A stretch of 64,000 bases of DNA from Pomphorhynchus laevis (GCA_012934845.2 WNNJ02001471.1:1-64000); one strand, 5' to 3'. Numbered from the stretch's first letter, positions 1 to 12,313 are shown. Made by a program: numbers and translations. Notes: generated by a model not told the origin, from the letters alone.

Positions 1-240
1 CGCAAGGCGAAACGTAAATTGAAGAATTAATCTTTGTTTTTGTTGGTAGAGACCAATAATCATATTTCGTATATATTTTTTTCATAGCGTGATCCTAACC
101 GGAAGTAGCCCATAAATTGATTTTAATTTATACTTACAATATATATAAGTTTGAGAAATAATTAGCATACAATTGAAAAAGGCTTTGGCCGAAACGTCAA
201 TAAATCTGTATTGCTAATTGTCGAGTCAATTTGATTACTT
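1..240. repeat. Dispersed repeat fragment
   Basis: About 150 bases here recur near 13720-13935: the stretch with 'ggtagagaccaataatcat' is inverted there, and the part with 'catagcgtgatcc' and 'ccggaagtag' is in the same orientation. It ends in a segment with 'ggctttggccgaaacgtc', a hairpin plus CGAAACG motif often seen in the ends of invertebrate retroelements. No coding potential is visible. Confidence 0.6.
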
Positions 241-899
241 TTAAACAGTTAAAAAATTCTTGTTAAGTTAAAAATTAACTGGTTAACTGGTTTACATTTC
301 AACTAATAAAGTTTTACTTCTTATTTGAAATTTTTGTTTTGCTTTAAATGATTATTACAGAAAAAAATTGTATAACTTGTAAATATAATTTTTTCGTTTA
401 AATTACAATTGCGATTTGTTTTAAAGTAGTGTTTTATTCTTCCAGGTTTAATTGTGCACGTTGCATTTTAATGCTAAGCATAAAAGACAGCTAGTTGTTT
501 AAGTTATGAGTGTACATTTGTACATAACCAGTTTTAATAGCAAATTTTGTAATTTTTATAGTTTACCTGAAATGATTTTGAAGAAAGCCATATCATTTGA
601 TGGTATGCATTAATGCTAATGCAAAAATTTAAAATATAAATAATTAAATAATTTTATAACATTGATTTATAGCATTAACATTGTATGATTTTATTTATTA
701 TATTAATTATTTATTAATTAATATATTATTTATTATCCATAAAACTTTTCTGCGCTACTATTTTCTGTTTTATTTTATTTTTAATACATGCTAAGGACGT
801 ATTGAAATTTAAAATAAACGTCAATTTTTATGAATTGACTTGTAAATAACAGATAATGTATCAGAATGGGGATTAGAGGTCATCAGGAGGCACTGCAAT
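241..899. other. AT-rich non-coding stretch
   Basis: I see no gene here. The last 60 bases (about 838-895, with 'taatgtatcagaatgggg' and 'ggtcatcaggagg') are a short remnant of the SINE-like repeat also present around 9262, 9708 and 22020. Confidence 0.6.
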
Positions 900-950
900 G
901 TTAAAAAAAAACGATTTATTTTTACGTGGCGAATGCGTGCTACCGCACGC

Positions 951-3716
951 TTACATGACCACGACATGGTCATGTAAGAGGGTATGACGGGAACGCAGTG
1001 ATAGAGAGGTGGGGCGAGTGTCGTCTAAGAAAGGAAGGTTGATGAACGATGGGGAGCCGACAGCGATGAGACGAAAAGTTACGAGAAGAAGGCGGAGTTT
1101 GATGCGGATGTGGATGGTGGGCCAGGAGAGTTGGGCAAGATATGTGGATGTGTGGTCAAAGGGACGAAGACGTATGATCACTCGAACGGCGAAGTTGATG
1201 ATGCGTTGTAGGGTAGGATGATGGATTTTGCAGAATTGGCGAAAATACTGAGGCAGTAATCGATTTTAGGGAAAAGAAGCGATGAAAGAAGAGACATACA
1301 AGAACGGAAGTCGATAAGGGGCGGATACGGCGGATGTCACGGAGAATTAAGTTAGATGAGCAGACCTTGTCACGGACGAAGGGTTTAAGGGAAAGGTGAT
1401 CATCGAAATGGAAGCCTAAGAAAGTGAGATTGTGGACTATGGGGATGATCGATGAGGCAAAATATACAGTGGGAGGAGATATGTTTGGTTTACGGGGGAG
1501 GATCCACATTATTTTGAACTTTTCGGGGTTTAGAACGAGATGGAGATTGGAGAGACGTTTGTAGATAGAAGAAAGACAGTTGGAGGCAGAAATGCCGATA
1601 TCGTGAATGCGATGTGCGGGTGCATGAGCATAGATTAGAATGTCATCGGCGTATTGCATGACCTTAAAGGAGTAAGGTTTGATAAACGGAGATAGATCGC
1701 CAAGCAGAAGAGAGAAAAGCAGGGGACCTAGGACTGAACCTTGTGGGACCCCGCAAAAAATAGGGATGGGAGGGGAGGATGATGAATTAGAATAGACGCG
1801 AAAGGAACGGTCGGATAGATATGAGGCGAACCATGCTACGGAGGAGGAAGAAAAGCCGTAATCATAACGAAGGCGTGATAGAAGGACGGAGTGGTCGACA
1901 ATGCCGAAGGCGGATGAGAGGTCGAGGGATATGAGAACACTATATAGTGACTTGTCATGAAAAATGAGTAGGTCGTTGTAAACTTTTATGCAGGTGATTT
2001 CTGTGGAGTGATTAGAGCGGAAAGCGGATTGGAAAGGAGGGTACAGATTGGATGAGGAGAGCTAAGCGTTGATTTGTATTAAGATGATGCGTTCTAAGAG
2101 CTTAGAAAGAGTAGGAAGTAGTGAAATGGGCGATAGCTAGAAGGAAGGGAGGGGTCGAGCGATTGTTTCTTAAGGAGGGGACGAACGATTGCGGATTTCC
2201 AGTGTGAAGGGAAGATACGACTGCGGATGGACGAGTTAAACAAGGTTGTGAGAAATGGGGATATCGATGAGCATATAGATTTTAATATGTGAGTAGGCAG
2301 GGGATCGGCAGGTGAGGTTTTGTTGGGCAAGGACATGAGGACATATGATACTTCTGTAGGTGAGACAGGGAGAAGATGAAAGAGTTCCGGAAGGATGAGA
2401 TTAGACTGGGCAGAGTGGGATAGGATGGAGACCGGGGTGTGAGAGAGCAACGTGGATACTTTAGTCTGGAGAAATGACGAATAATCATTGGCATTGATGT
2501 TGCACGGCGAAGAGGAGCGAGCAAGGATTGAGTTAAAAGTATGCCAGAGAGTCTTAGAGTTGAATGAAGTGATGATTTTATGCTGCCAGAAGGAGTTGCA
2601 TTTGGTACGTAGTAGGTTGAGATGAGACCGGCGAAGAGCAAGATAGGAATCACGGAAAGACGGAGTGATCGAGTGTAAATCACGTCTGAGGGAGCGGTGA
2701 TAGACTCGAAAAGCATGGCGGAGTCGACGCTTTGAGAGTAGGCATCGGATGTCAAACCGTGGGGCACGTTGCAAGCGACGGTGTGGTTGAGACTTGAAGG
2801 GCAAGAGAATATCGAGAGTGGATGTGAGTTCAGAGTCGAAAAGAAAGGCGAGATCGTGAGGAGATGAATATGTTATTGTGGGTAATGATATAGATGATTT
2901 GAGTAAGGCAGAGCGGAGAAGGGAGAGGTCAAGATTTCTCCAAGGGCGACGTAGGATTGTAGGTGTGTGAGGAGGGGTGTGGTTGTGAGTGAGATCAAGG
3001 ATGATAAGAAAGTGATCGGATAGACCAGGATCAGAGATGGACAGTGAGGTGTAGGCAGCAAAATGATCGGGGACAGCGTTGATGTCGAGTGCCCCACCAA
3101 GTATATGTGTGGGGGCAGTGGAGATTAGTTTGTTATTGTAGTTGGACAGAATGTTGATGAACCGGATGGAATCCGTGGAAGAGGGGCGGTCTAGGCGGAT
3201 ATTGAAGTCGCCTAGAACGAGTGAAGGGATTGAGGACAATGAACAATGAGAAAGGAGGTCAGCGAGTTCGGTAAAAAATAAGGCAGTAGGAGCTGATGAA
3301 CCAGGACGGTATACAATGGCGAGATCTAGAGTGATCGGGTTAGAATAACGACAAGTGAGCAATTCAAAAGAGCAAGGACTGAAAGGGGGATTGATTTTGC
3401 GAAGAGACGCGGGGTGACGCGCGAATGCGACGATGCCGCCATGATTAGAGAATTTAGAAGGGCATGAGCTGAGGGGGCGGGCGGATTCGACTAGGGAGCA
3501 ACCGGTAGAGAGCAGACGGCGAATGGAAAGGTCGTCGGAATCTGAGTGCCTGGATTCGGTGAGGCAGAAGATATCGATGGATTGCTTGGTGAATAGGTTG
3601 AGGATAAGATCGGATTTATTGAGAATAGATCTAGTGTTGAGGAGACCGAGGCGGAAACCGTGTGTTGTGGCGAAAGAGTCTAGTGGAGAAGACACATAGG
3701 AGAGATGGAGCGCCAT
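951..3716 (-). pseudogene. LINE family A ORF2: AP endonuclease and reverse transcriptase, broken
   Basis: The protein would nick target DNA and reverse-transcribe the element RNA. It starts at ATG 3716, overlapping the ORF1 end by about 37 bases. The endonuclease reads NTRSI.NK, DI.CLTE, YRPGSS, GDFNIRLD, PTH..GG.LD and SDH, in the correct order. The RT follows with a SYRP box near 2130. There a frameshift breaks the frame, a stop follows at about 2060, then FCGVPQGSVLGP near 1745 and MQYADDIL near 1655. The C-terminal part near 1200-1150 is split across frames again. With several lesions it cannot make a full enzyme. The family name rests on motifs; RT phylogeny would settle it. Confidence 0.85.
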
Positions 3717-4690
3717 CGAATTTTTGGACGGGTGTGGACAACTTGAAAATTTCCGTCTATGTTTCGGATGGAGAGTGATGTTTCGCCGTTTTCCTCACGA
3801 CGGCGTTTTTCGATGCGGGCTGAAGAGATTTGAGCGATTTCAGAAGGGGCGCGATCGGGAAAAATTCGAGTGGTTGAAGATGACATGAGTTTGAATCGTT
3901 GAGAGAGGACAGAAGACGCGTGAGAGCGATGCTTGAAAACAATTTTTAGGAGAGGGGGCTGGGAAGGATTAGATTGAGAAGATTTGTTTAGACGGATGAA
4001 TGCGACAGGAGAAATGTTCTTGAAAAAGGATGGTTTATCCGCAGGGACAATAGACGAGAGGATGGATCTGAAGGCGGAAACATCGTGGTCTAGACGTGTT
4101 TGTGGAGATAAGGAGTTAGAAGGCGTGATATTAGTGACAATGACGCAACGATCGCGAGAAGCAAAGCGCTTCCGTAAAGGAGGACGACTGACGTGAGTAG
4201 GTGAGATCACGATAGAAGAGCTGGCAGTTGATGATTTGGAGGGATTTGGTTTGACGACGGGAGACATAGAGGATAATGATAATAAAGAGGGTGGCAAGCG
4301 ATGTGAGGAAAGGTTATGAGTGGAAGGATAGTGGAGGTTGGTGGATGTGATTTTGATTGATGGATGCAAGGTATTGAGAAACGAGACGGGAAGGACGGGA
4401 CGTGGGGTGTCGGGGAGTGAAAATACATTAGTTGTAACAATTTGCGGCTCCGTCACTGTCTCGGTAGATTTATCATAAACTTGACAAAATCCATCTTGCT
4501 GCGATACAATTTGCGGTAAAAAGGGTGTGCTTACTGTCTCAGTATCTCCTATATGTTTACAAATCGCATATTCAGTCAATCTTGACATATTCTTATCCAT
4601 TATTTGTGGATTGCTCCAAGTATTTGATTTTAAACTTATAGAGGATACATCACCTAGTAAGCAAGATTTGCGGTGCCCCTTTTGTACCAT
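3680..4690 (-). CDS. LINE family A ORF1 protein
   Basis: This is a 336-residue open frame immediately upstream of ORF2. It is Ser/Pro/Thr-rich in the N-terminal half. From about residue 180 it becomes a compact basic domain with a hydrophobic strand reading like RCVIVTNI, a segment like LKIVFKHR and a terminal KRRREENG, in the style of the nucleic-acid-binding ORF1 C-terminal domain of L2/CR1-like elements. It would coat element RNA as part of the transposition particle. The frame is intact here although ORF2 is not. The start at 4690 is the first ATG of the frame; the true 5' end of the element is uncertain. Confidence 0.7.
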   Translation of the reverse strand: MVQKGHRKSCLLGDVSSISLKSNTWSNPQIMDKNMSRLTEYAICKHIGDTETVSTPFLPQIVSQQDGFCQVYDKSTETVTEPQIVTTNVFSLPDTPRPVLPVSFLNTLHPSIKITSTNLHYPSTHNLSSHRLPPSLLSLSSMSPVVKPNPSKSSTASSSIVISPTHVSRPPLRKRFASRDRCVIVTNITPSNSLSPQTRLDHDVSAFRSILSSIVPADKPSFFKNISPVAFIRLNKSSQSNPSQPPLLKIVFKHRSHASSVLSQRFKLMSSSTTRIFPDRAPSEIAQISSARIEKRRREENGETSLSIRNIDGNFQVVHTRPKIRWRSISPMCLLH

Positions 4691-5045
4691 TGGAAGTAAT
4701 CTTCTCTAACAAACACGTGAGGAAGGCAGTGTCTTTACTAAATTCTAAGCCCTTCATTGAGTTTTTCTCGTGGAATAGTTCTGTCAATCATAACTTAAGA
4801 CATAACAGAAAACTGGATGTATCATTTGTTCGAACGAAAAAATCAACAAAAAAATTTCCCCTCTGCTGTTCGTCTTTTGAACTCGTTATTGTAACTCATT
4901 ATTCTTTGTTTTCTCTTCATTTTGATTTTGAAATCTCTTGTAATATTATTTTTTTCATGCGTGTACTTTTTTCTAAGCTTATATATTCAGCTACTTTAAA
5001 GCTAATATAGTTGCTTGTTCTTAAATAAAGGAATTATTGTAATAA
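4690..5045 (+). mobile_element. 3'-terminal fragment of another LINE
   Basis: The plus strand carries the tail of a reverse-transcriptase ORF: RHNRKLDVSF.RTK in one frame, then, after a one-base slip in an A/T run, FPSAVRLLNSLL and a stop near 4893. This is the typical C-terminal 'F..AVRLWNSL' box of L2/CR1-like LINEs. The non-coding tail ends near 'aaataaaggaattattg'. It abuts the 5' end of the family A copy head to head. Confidence 0.6.
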
Positions 5046-5806
5046 ATATATCACAATTTAGGAAACCAAATTGCAGCTTTTTGTATCACCATTTTAATTT
5101 TTAAAATTTAAAATATATTTCATAAAATTGTCAATTCATATATTAAATATAATATATAATATGACTGCGTATTATTTTGTAATTGAATTATTTTGGGTAT
5201 TTTGCTTTCTAGTACAAGGAAACGAAATGTTTACTTCCTGTAAAAAATTTAAATCAACAAAACAAATTTATTTTTATATTTAGTTACCTGTTGCTACCAA
5301 AAAAATACAAAAAAGTACTTTTTTATATTTACAATCTTCAAATTCCAACTAAAATTAGAATAATAATTTTAGTTTTTAAAAATATACAAATATCAGTTGA
5401 AGCAAGACAAACACAACGTGCATTACGTCACTGCAATCGAAACTTTTAAATTAGCCTTTTCAAGGAAAATTGAAAATTTTCCCAAATGCACTACACAGTA
5501 CGTGTTATTTAAAATTAGCTTTTGAAGTCATATTCATTTGGCAAGCTTTAATAAATTTTACAAGTTCGTTTATTCAAATTCATTTTACATTATGAACTTG
5601 TGAATAAAAATTTAAATAATAAAACATTATTTGTTTTATTAAAAAATATAATTTTTTAATTTAATTAAAAAATATAATTTTTTATTTTTAAACATTATTT
5701 GTTTTATATTTTAATTATACAACTGAGAATTCATATCTAACGTTTCCATTATTTAAAGTTTCCTACATTACTTAAGGTAACATTTAAGAATTGTGTGTTT
5801 GAAGTA
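5046..5806. other. AT-rich non-coding stretch upstream of the plus-strand coiled-coil gene
   Basis: No coding region or RNA gene is visible. It holds a short internal repeat ('aaaaaatataattttttaat', twice near 5640-5680). It may contain the promoter of the gene starting at 5807, but no defined element can be read. Confidence 0.4.
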
Positions 5807-8339
5807 ATGCTTTCACATCCCGTGATTGGTAAGGAAAGTTCGGTGTGCGTTGACGAACACAGCCTGATAAAAATTAATCTTACGAAAGCAAGTAACGCGT
5901 TGTGGACACAACTTCAGGATATAAGTATCGGTAAATTATAATAGGTAACCAGTTTTGCATTTCTTAATTTAGTCAGCTCTGCCGAATTATCTGAGCAAAG
6001 ACAAAACGCTATTATATTTATGCAAGATAAATATAAGGATATTGAGACTAAAAGGGCAGAAGAAACACATAATTTAAAACTCTCAAATATACGAGAAAGT
6101 CTTAAGGTATCTTTTGTTAATGATTGCTTGACTTATGAGTAAACAAAGCTTTTCAATTGTATTTAAAATTGAGTTAAAAATACAATTAAGCTTTTTAACT
6201 GAAATCATTTAATATAAATGATTATATTTTTTTAAATGTGTAAGTTATTTACAGAATAACACTCAGAAATCCTCAAAATGTTCTGTATAATGTGTGATTT
6301 ATAATATAAAAACAGAAAAGAAGCCGTAGAATTGTCGTAGAATTGTTTCTGTCTATAAAATATATGTTTTTGTATATATAGTATTATAGCATTATCTCAA
6401 TTCATAGAAAAACCGCATTTTAAAGTTTAAATAATTTAATAATTAAAGTATTAAAATTATATATTTGCAAGAAGAACACGAATCGATTGATGTCATTGTT
6501 CTACGTTTTAATTAGCAACTGCTATTTTTGTTTCTTAATAAACATCATATCTCAATTGAATGATATTCAACAGTCAAGAGTTTTAATAACTGAATAATTA
6601 AATTATCTGTCAATAATTTTCAAAATCTTCATTTGCAAGGATGAAACGAATCGTGAAAGGAATCCGAAGAAAACTTTGAAAAATCTTATTTTGCTTATTA
6701 TAATATAATAAATTAAGTTAAATAATAAAAATATATTGACAATAACGATTTATTATTTGCATTTTTAAGTACAGAATATGCAACCTCATTTGGGTGAGGC
6801 TACAATTGTATTAGTTAGCATACGATTTGTCATTTAACGTTATTATGGCTTCGATGTTCCTTTTTTATCCATAAGGTGTTGCTGTGCAATTCTTCTTTGT
6901 AATTTGTACTTTAACGTAATTTATTACATGACATTAATGTAATCTATAACATCGGGCACATCATCCAATATTACGTGATATTATGATTCATCTCTTCCAA
7001 TATTCTGATTAAAATTTAAAAAAGTCGAAATATAAAGTTCATAAAAAATGTTTTCAATATTAAGATATTTGCATGTTTAATGTTTAATTTAAATGTGTAA
7101 GTATTTACAGAATAACCTTATATATTATATATATTATATATTATTTTTATATTATATATTATATATTTTGTGAATATATATATTCACAAAATATTAAAAA
7201 TAAATTTTAACTATTAAGAGGAACATTTTTATGGATGGTTAATAAATAATATACTTTGTATTAGAATAAGATACACGATAATCAAATTTAATCAGAGGAA
7301 ATACGTGATTAACATGTATTTGGCTCCGCTGCTGTGTTGGGTGGATGAATATTGACCGAAAACTATTAATATTGCGGTTCATCCTTATTGCTTATAAAAT
7401 ATCGATTATGTAAATCGATTAATTCGATGAAAATATTCTATATTTTCAACTAATAATTCAGATATTGTGAAGGAAAAATATTTTCTTACTAAAGGGAATC
7501 TATTATAATTGTAAAATAAAATGTGTATTTAAAAAATTCATTACCATATACAAAATTCATCATTGAGATATGCTAACTTGAATTCAACATTACATTTTAG
7601 GAATTCAATTGATATGAATGCTTACAAATAATTCATTTGCTACTGAATATTATAATTAAATATAGCTAATTCATATTTATATTTAAATGAGTTTTCAATC
7701 GTTTATATAGAATGACCGATAAATTGATCTCAGTTTAATTTTGGTGATTATCGTCGTCGAGCCAGCATTGCAGATATTTAAAGTGTCTGCACACATTTTA
7801 CTACAAAATGTTCCTTCGAATATTAACACGAGGCATTTGCAAAAAGAACTTTATGGAATACTTTAAGTAATACTTTAAGAAGTGAAAACTATATGGATAG
7901 AAAAAATGCGTTATGTTAGATTAAGATATTGTGAAAACAAAGCTTTAAGTATTGGTTGAACATATACTAGTATTGTTCTTATTAGAAGACATTTTAATAA
8001 CCTCCATATTATGTTTAAATGTGAATATTTTAAAAGTCAAGCAAAATGCAGTGAATTCCTTAAAATCATCTTCAATACATTAAGTTAGATAAGCTGTATT
8101 TATAAACAACAATTCGAACATCATTTAAACTACGCGTATCTACATAACTAAACAATGTCCATTTTATAAAAGCTAGTTCTTTAAAAATTTTAAATTATTT
8201 GCCAATTACAGATTGAAGAAATAAAACGATTAAAGAAGGAAGATGCACAAAATCAAATATGTACAGAAGCAATAAAGAAATTAGAAGAGAATATATTAAT
8301 GAATCATCAAAGCACAAATACTTTAGAAGATAAAAGCAG
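5807..8339 (+). CDS. Unidentified coiled-coil protein, 5' three exons
   Basis: Three exons join in frame: 5807-5930 (ATG start), 5973-6106 and 8212-8339. The introns are 5931-5972 (42 bp, GTAAAT...TTTAG) and 6107-8211 (GTATCT...TACAG), and the phases agree at both junctions (1, then 0). The conceptual product begins MLSHPVIGKESSV and becomes a charged amphipathic helix from about residue 55, with runs such as DIETKRAEE and EEIKRLKKED, typical of a coiled coil. The last exon ends in phase 2 at an AG|GTATCC donor, so more exons should follow downstream, but I could not place them. No family is recognised. It could be a structural or ciliary protein; that is inference from the coil alone. Confidence 0.45.
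7128..7400. repeat. AT palindrome and SINE-like repeat fragment inside an intron
   Basis: Alternating ATTAT runs end in a hairpin around 7163-7192 (TTTTGTGAATATA / TATATTCACAAAA). From about 7290 to 7400 lies a diverged copy of the repeat seen at 9262 and 9708 ('gtatttggctccgctgctgt', then 'tgttgggtggatga'). Confidence 0.5.
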
Positions 8340-8537
8340 GTATCCTATGTTTTATACAACTGTATTTATATTCCTAGGCCAGATATTCAAACGTGGGTCT
8401 GAAAGCACCTTGTTTTTGATCGTACAAATATTTTCTAGTAGTAACTTAGCAATCCCATTGTATAAAAGATTCAAAGTCATTAAATGTTTGTAATGGGTAT
8501 ATTAAATAATGAGTGATCTTTTCAGTGTGCCATTCCT

Positions 8538-8574
8538 GTTTGCTTATCAAACAGGAAATGTTTGATAAGCAAAC
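8538..8574. repeat. 15-bp perfect inverted repeat
   Basis: Arms GTTTGCTTATCAAAC and GTTTGATAAGCAAAC surround a 7-base loop, followed by two partial echoes of TTTGTTTGG-type sequence. No gene is attached. Confidence 0.75.
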
Positions 8575-9261
8575 ATTGTTTGGTTGTTTCCAAACATGTT
8601 TGTTGTAATGTAGATTGAACCCTAATCTTGATATGTTTGTCTATATTTGCAATACACTTGTAGATTGGTTGTATAACTGATAAGCTATATTGCTTCAATT
8701 GAATAAAGCAAAACGTTTATAATCTTAAATAATTATAATTCGGATTGTTAAAATAATTTTTTTATTTCATAGCAATAACTTGTATAGTTTCAAACATTTA
8801 TGTCTTATTTTATAAAGTTGTATATTAAAAAAGATCAATTATTACTATATAATATATCGTTAAATTTTATATGATTGAAACTTTTGGCATAAACTTTTGG
8901 ATAATTTTAATCTCCCAAAATTTAGTAAACTTCATTAAATGAATGCTGGATTTAAATTAAATAGATTTAAAATAAACATATTTAATTAAGTTAAAAAATT
9001 AACCTTTGATACTCAAATACATCATAAGATTAAACGGTTATAAAACATGTATTGAATAAATAATGCATTTGCAGCTTAAAAGGATACATTCATGATTTTA
9101 CATTTATTTAATCAAATTTAAATAAACAAAATATTATTTAAATTTACAATATATAAATCAACAAAAAATATTATTAAAATAAAATTAAACTATTCAGAGG
9201 AAATTTTGTAGGATGGATAATAAACAATATATAAGAATAAGGTACACTAAATAATCACATT

Positions 9262-9445
9262 TCATAAGAGTAAATACGTCATTATCGCGTATTTGACCCC
9301 GCCGCTATGTTGGGTAGAGGAGTTAGGAGCGGAATCTTGATATCATAGCGGGTCCTCCTGATGATCTCTAATCCTAATTATTATGCGTCTTCTTTTATTG
9401 ATTACTCAACTGATAAAAATTGATTTTTATTTTAAATTTTAAATT
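9262..9445 (+). repeat. SINE-like dispersed repeat, copy 1
   Basis: It starts around 'taaatacgtcattatcgcg', has a core 'ccgctatgttgggtagagg' and ends in a tract with 'ttgatttttat'. A near-identical second copy lies at 9708-9890, a reverse-complement copy at about 22020-22330, and fragments near 838, 7290, 9471 and 10860. It has no ORF. A tRNA-like promoter is not clear by eye, so SINE versus MITE is undecided. Confidence 0.65.
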
Positions 9446-9707
9446 CCCGGGTTCCTCGACCCATGATATGTTATGTCAACGAATAGGGCCGAAACATGAT
9501 ATCATAGAAGTTACACCTGATCCCTTATAATCCTTATTACGATACATCGTATGTTATTTATTAGTCAATACACAGCCTTACTCATAAAGGTAATGGTAAA
9601 AAATCAATGCGCATAGTTATGACATGAATGTGATCGAAAACCGTATGAATTCGAAATCAGTAGAGGCGAAACGACATTTACTATGTTGAGTCGAGGAATA
9701 GTGCAGA

Positions 9708-9890
9708 TAATGACGAGTAAATACGTCATTATCGCGTATTTGACCCCGCTGCTATGTTGGGTAGAGGAGTTAGGAGCGGAATCCTGATATCATAGCGGTT
9801 CCTCCTGATGACTTCTAATCCTAATTATTATGCGTCGTCTGTTATTGATTACTCAACTGATAAAAATTGATTTTTATGTTAAATTTTAAT
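9708..9890 (+). repeat. SINE-like dispersed repeat, copy 2
   Basis: Almost identical to the copy at 9262-9445, about 446 bases downstream in the same orientation. The sequence between them (9446-9707) contains a further diverged fragment of the same family with 'gggccgaaacatgatatcat'. Confidence 0.65.
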
Positions 9891-12038
9891 TATAAATTTT
9901 ATCGTTAAATAAATATAAATTGTATAAAATCTTATAATTATTTATTATTTATCTTTATTTTTAATTTATAGATAGTTTAAAGTATAGCTTAAAGTATAGT
10001 TTTTTATATAGTATAGTATATAAAAAATAAAGAATGGTATAGCTCAAATCTTTTTCATATTTTTTCAAAACAGTTCTGGAGAAAAATTTTCAATCAATAG
10101 ATAGACTTAGCATCGGAGCCTTCTCTTTAAATATATCCAAGAAAATGCTCACTAGTAATTTTTTGCTTTTTAAGTAATTTGTTTTGTTTATCTCGCTTGA
10201 TTCACATACCATAGGTCCAATATTATTTATATTTGACCTTGCGGACTTTAACAAACTCTCTTTACACATCAAACGACTATATGACATTCAACCGATATTA
10301 ATATTTTTGATCAATTATGCTGACAATTCTAATTCGACATGCTAAATCGTTTTTCTTCAAAATCTGTTTGTAATTTATAAGTTAAATTGTTTCACTTATT
10401 TTAATTCAATTTTATCCATTTATTTATATTTACTTGATGGTTTAATTTTTGTTAGATAGGCGTTATGGCTATTACAGATCTAATTATCAAAATAATTATA
10501 TTATATTATCAATTATTCATAAGGAGAGTGAAACCATTCCGCGTGAATGGTCTCACTCTCCTTATGAGAGTGAGACCTTATCTCACTCTCAATTTATTTA
10601 ACATAATTGTAAAGCTTGCCTACTAACAATATTGTAAGTGCTTATAGATGTCCCTACCTTTAAATAATTTTGATTTATTAAAATATTTAAGGATTCTATT
10701 AATTCAATTTTATCCATATATTTATATTTACTTGATGGTTTAATTTTTGTTAGATAGGCGTTATGGCTATTACAGATCTAATTATTATAATAATTATATT
10801 AAATTATCAATTATTAATAATACATAATATAATATTAATCTATATATTATATTATCTTTTCTGATACATCGTATGTTATTTATTAGTCAATTTATAACAA
10901 TTGACTTGTATTTTAAATTTCAATTTTAAATTTTAACTTTATATAAATATAAATTCTATAAAATCTTATACAAAATCTTGACATCTTTCTGTTTACTCAA
11001 ATTAACATTTATTCACTCAAATAAACATTTATTCATTCAAATTAACATTTATTTACTCAAATTTTCATTTATTTACTCAAATTTACTTTTATTTAACTCA
11101 ATCTACATGATAATATAACATGTATTTAATAAATAATACATTTACAGCTTCACGTGATATATTATTTTACTTTTATTTAATCAAATTTAAAACGTTATTG
11201 CTATTATGTAATGCTATGCTCAGTTTTTCTAAAAAATATTTTAGTTTTCCTAATTCAAAGAAAAATAGTTGGAATCAAAAACGACCGTAATTTCCAAATT
11301 GCTGTTTATTATAAAAACTGATATTTCTTTTCCTAAGAAGACATAAATTTTTGTATTTCAAATTTTTAAAAGATACATCTTTTAAAACCGAAGTACAGTG
11401 CTCATTATTAAGGCCAAATACTAGCTTTTTACTATTTAATATTATGTAATATTGACATACGCAATTATATATTCAAATATAATTGCAATTTAAATATAAT
11501 TGTACTCTAATTTTAGCAAATTATTACTGGAACCACGACATCACAAAGTTATCAAGTTTACTTTAGACGATATAAAAGGACCTGCACGGCAATGATTTAT
11601 ACACCGTTTACCTAGTTATCATTGCCTGTTTTTGAGAATAAATTCTAAACAACTTGATACTTTATTTTGTAGTACAAACGAGTAAAATTTTAAACTCTTA
11701 AGCAATTTGGAGGGCAAACTCAATTCACAAAATAACTTTAGCAAATATTCTCGGTTTTGATGACAACCAAAAAAGTTGTCTTCAAATTGTTGATTTACAG
11801 CTATCGTCCTATAATTAAATTTGGAAAATTAAATCAAGCCTTGATAAATGCAAAATCAGCATTTGCCAATTAGAAAACCAACGTAAATTCGGTGTGCGTT
11901 TGTATTTTGATTTTTAGCAGAAATCTACCATTTTATAGTTTAATAGAAAACAAAGTAAATATCATATAAATATTTTTTAAAATTTTTAGAAAAGGCAGTA
12001 TAAATTTGAGAAGACCATTCTCTATGTCAATAATTATT

Positions 12039-12313
12039 GGAACTGGATCAAAATAAAGGAGGAAAATTGTATTTGATATTTCGTTAATCTCTGTTAGCAT
12101 CTTCAGAAAATTACAATAAACTATAACTTTAAATTTGTAATTTTCTGAAGTTAATTTAATTTTAAAATTCTAAAATTATTACATTTTATAACCCAGATCT
12201 TTTCAAACACCACACGCTTACGGTGAATTTAAATTTGTAATTTTATAAAAATGCTAACAGAGGTTGGCCAAATATCAAATAAAATTGTTCTCTTTTCGTT
12301 GATCCAGCACCAT
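12039..12313. mobile_element. Foldback element (MITE-like) with 60-bp inverted arms
   Basis: The left arm 12039-12100 and right arm 12250-12313 are imperfect inverse complements, sharing 'ctggatca', 'tttgatattt' and 'tctgttagcat'. A second nested arm pair (CTTCAGAAAATTACAA and its complement, about 12101-12150) sits inside. There is no ORF. It lies just past the 3' end of the FIGL1 gene. Confidence 0.6.

Larger units (their letters stand above)
900..4700 (-). mobile_element. Non-LTR retrotransposon family A (L2/CR1-like), nearly full length, inactive
   Basis: On the minus strand the order is ORF1 (4690-3680), ORF2 with AP endonuclease and reverse transcriptase (3716-about 950), then a short 3' end near 905 with a small hairpin and 'aataaatcg' followed by a T run. 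Organisation and motifs match the L2/CR1 group: GDFN-type endonuclease, SYRPIS, GVPQGSVLGP and YADD in the RT. ORF2 carries frameshifts and a stop. Fragments of the same family lie at 45930-46450, 47255-47320, 48228-48800 and 52462-52690, and much of the divergence between copies looks like neutral decay. Clade assignment is from motif reading only. Confidence 0.85.
8340..12038. other. Repeat-rich stretch without a convincing gene
   Basis: Outside the SINE-like copies this holds: an approximately 110-bp direct repeat (about 10400-10510 and 10695-10805); an imperfect palindrome at 10521-10563 (AAGGAGAGTGAAACCATTC with one mismatch to its partner); and a run of about 20-bp tandem repeats at 10985-11100 ('aacatttattcactcaaat'). 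A 65-codon minus-strand frame at 10287-10090 has no recognisable family or supporting splice context and I do not call it. Further plus-strand exons of the gene starting at 5807 could hide here. Confidence 0.5.

Noticed and set aside
10090-10287. Minus-strand 65-codon frame with ATG
   Set aside because: No family, no convincing splice context, surrounded by repeats.
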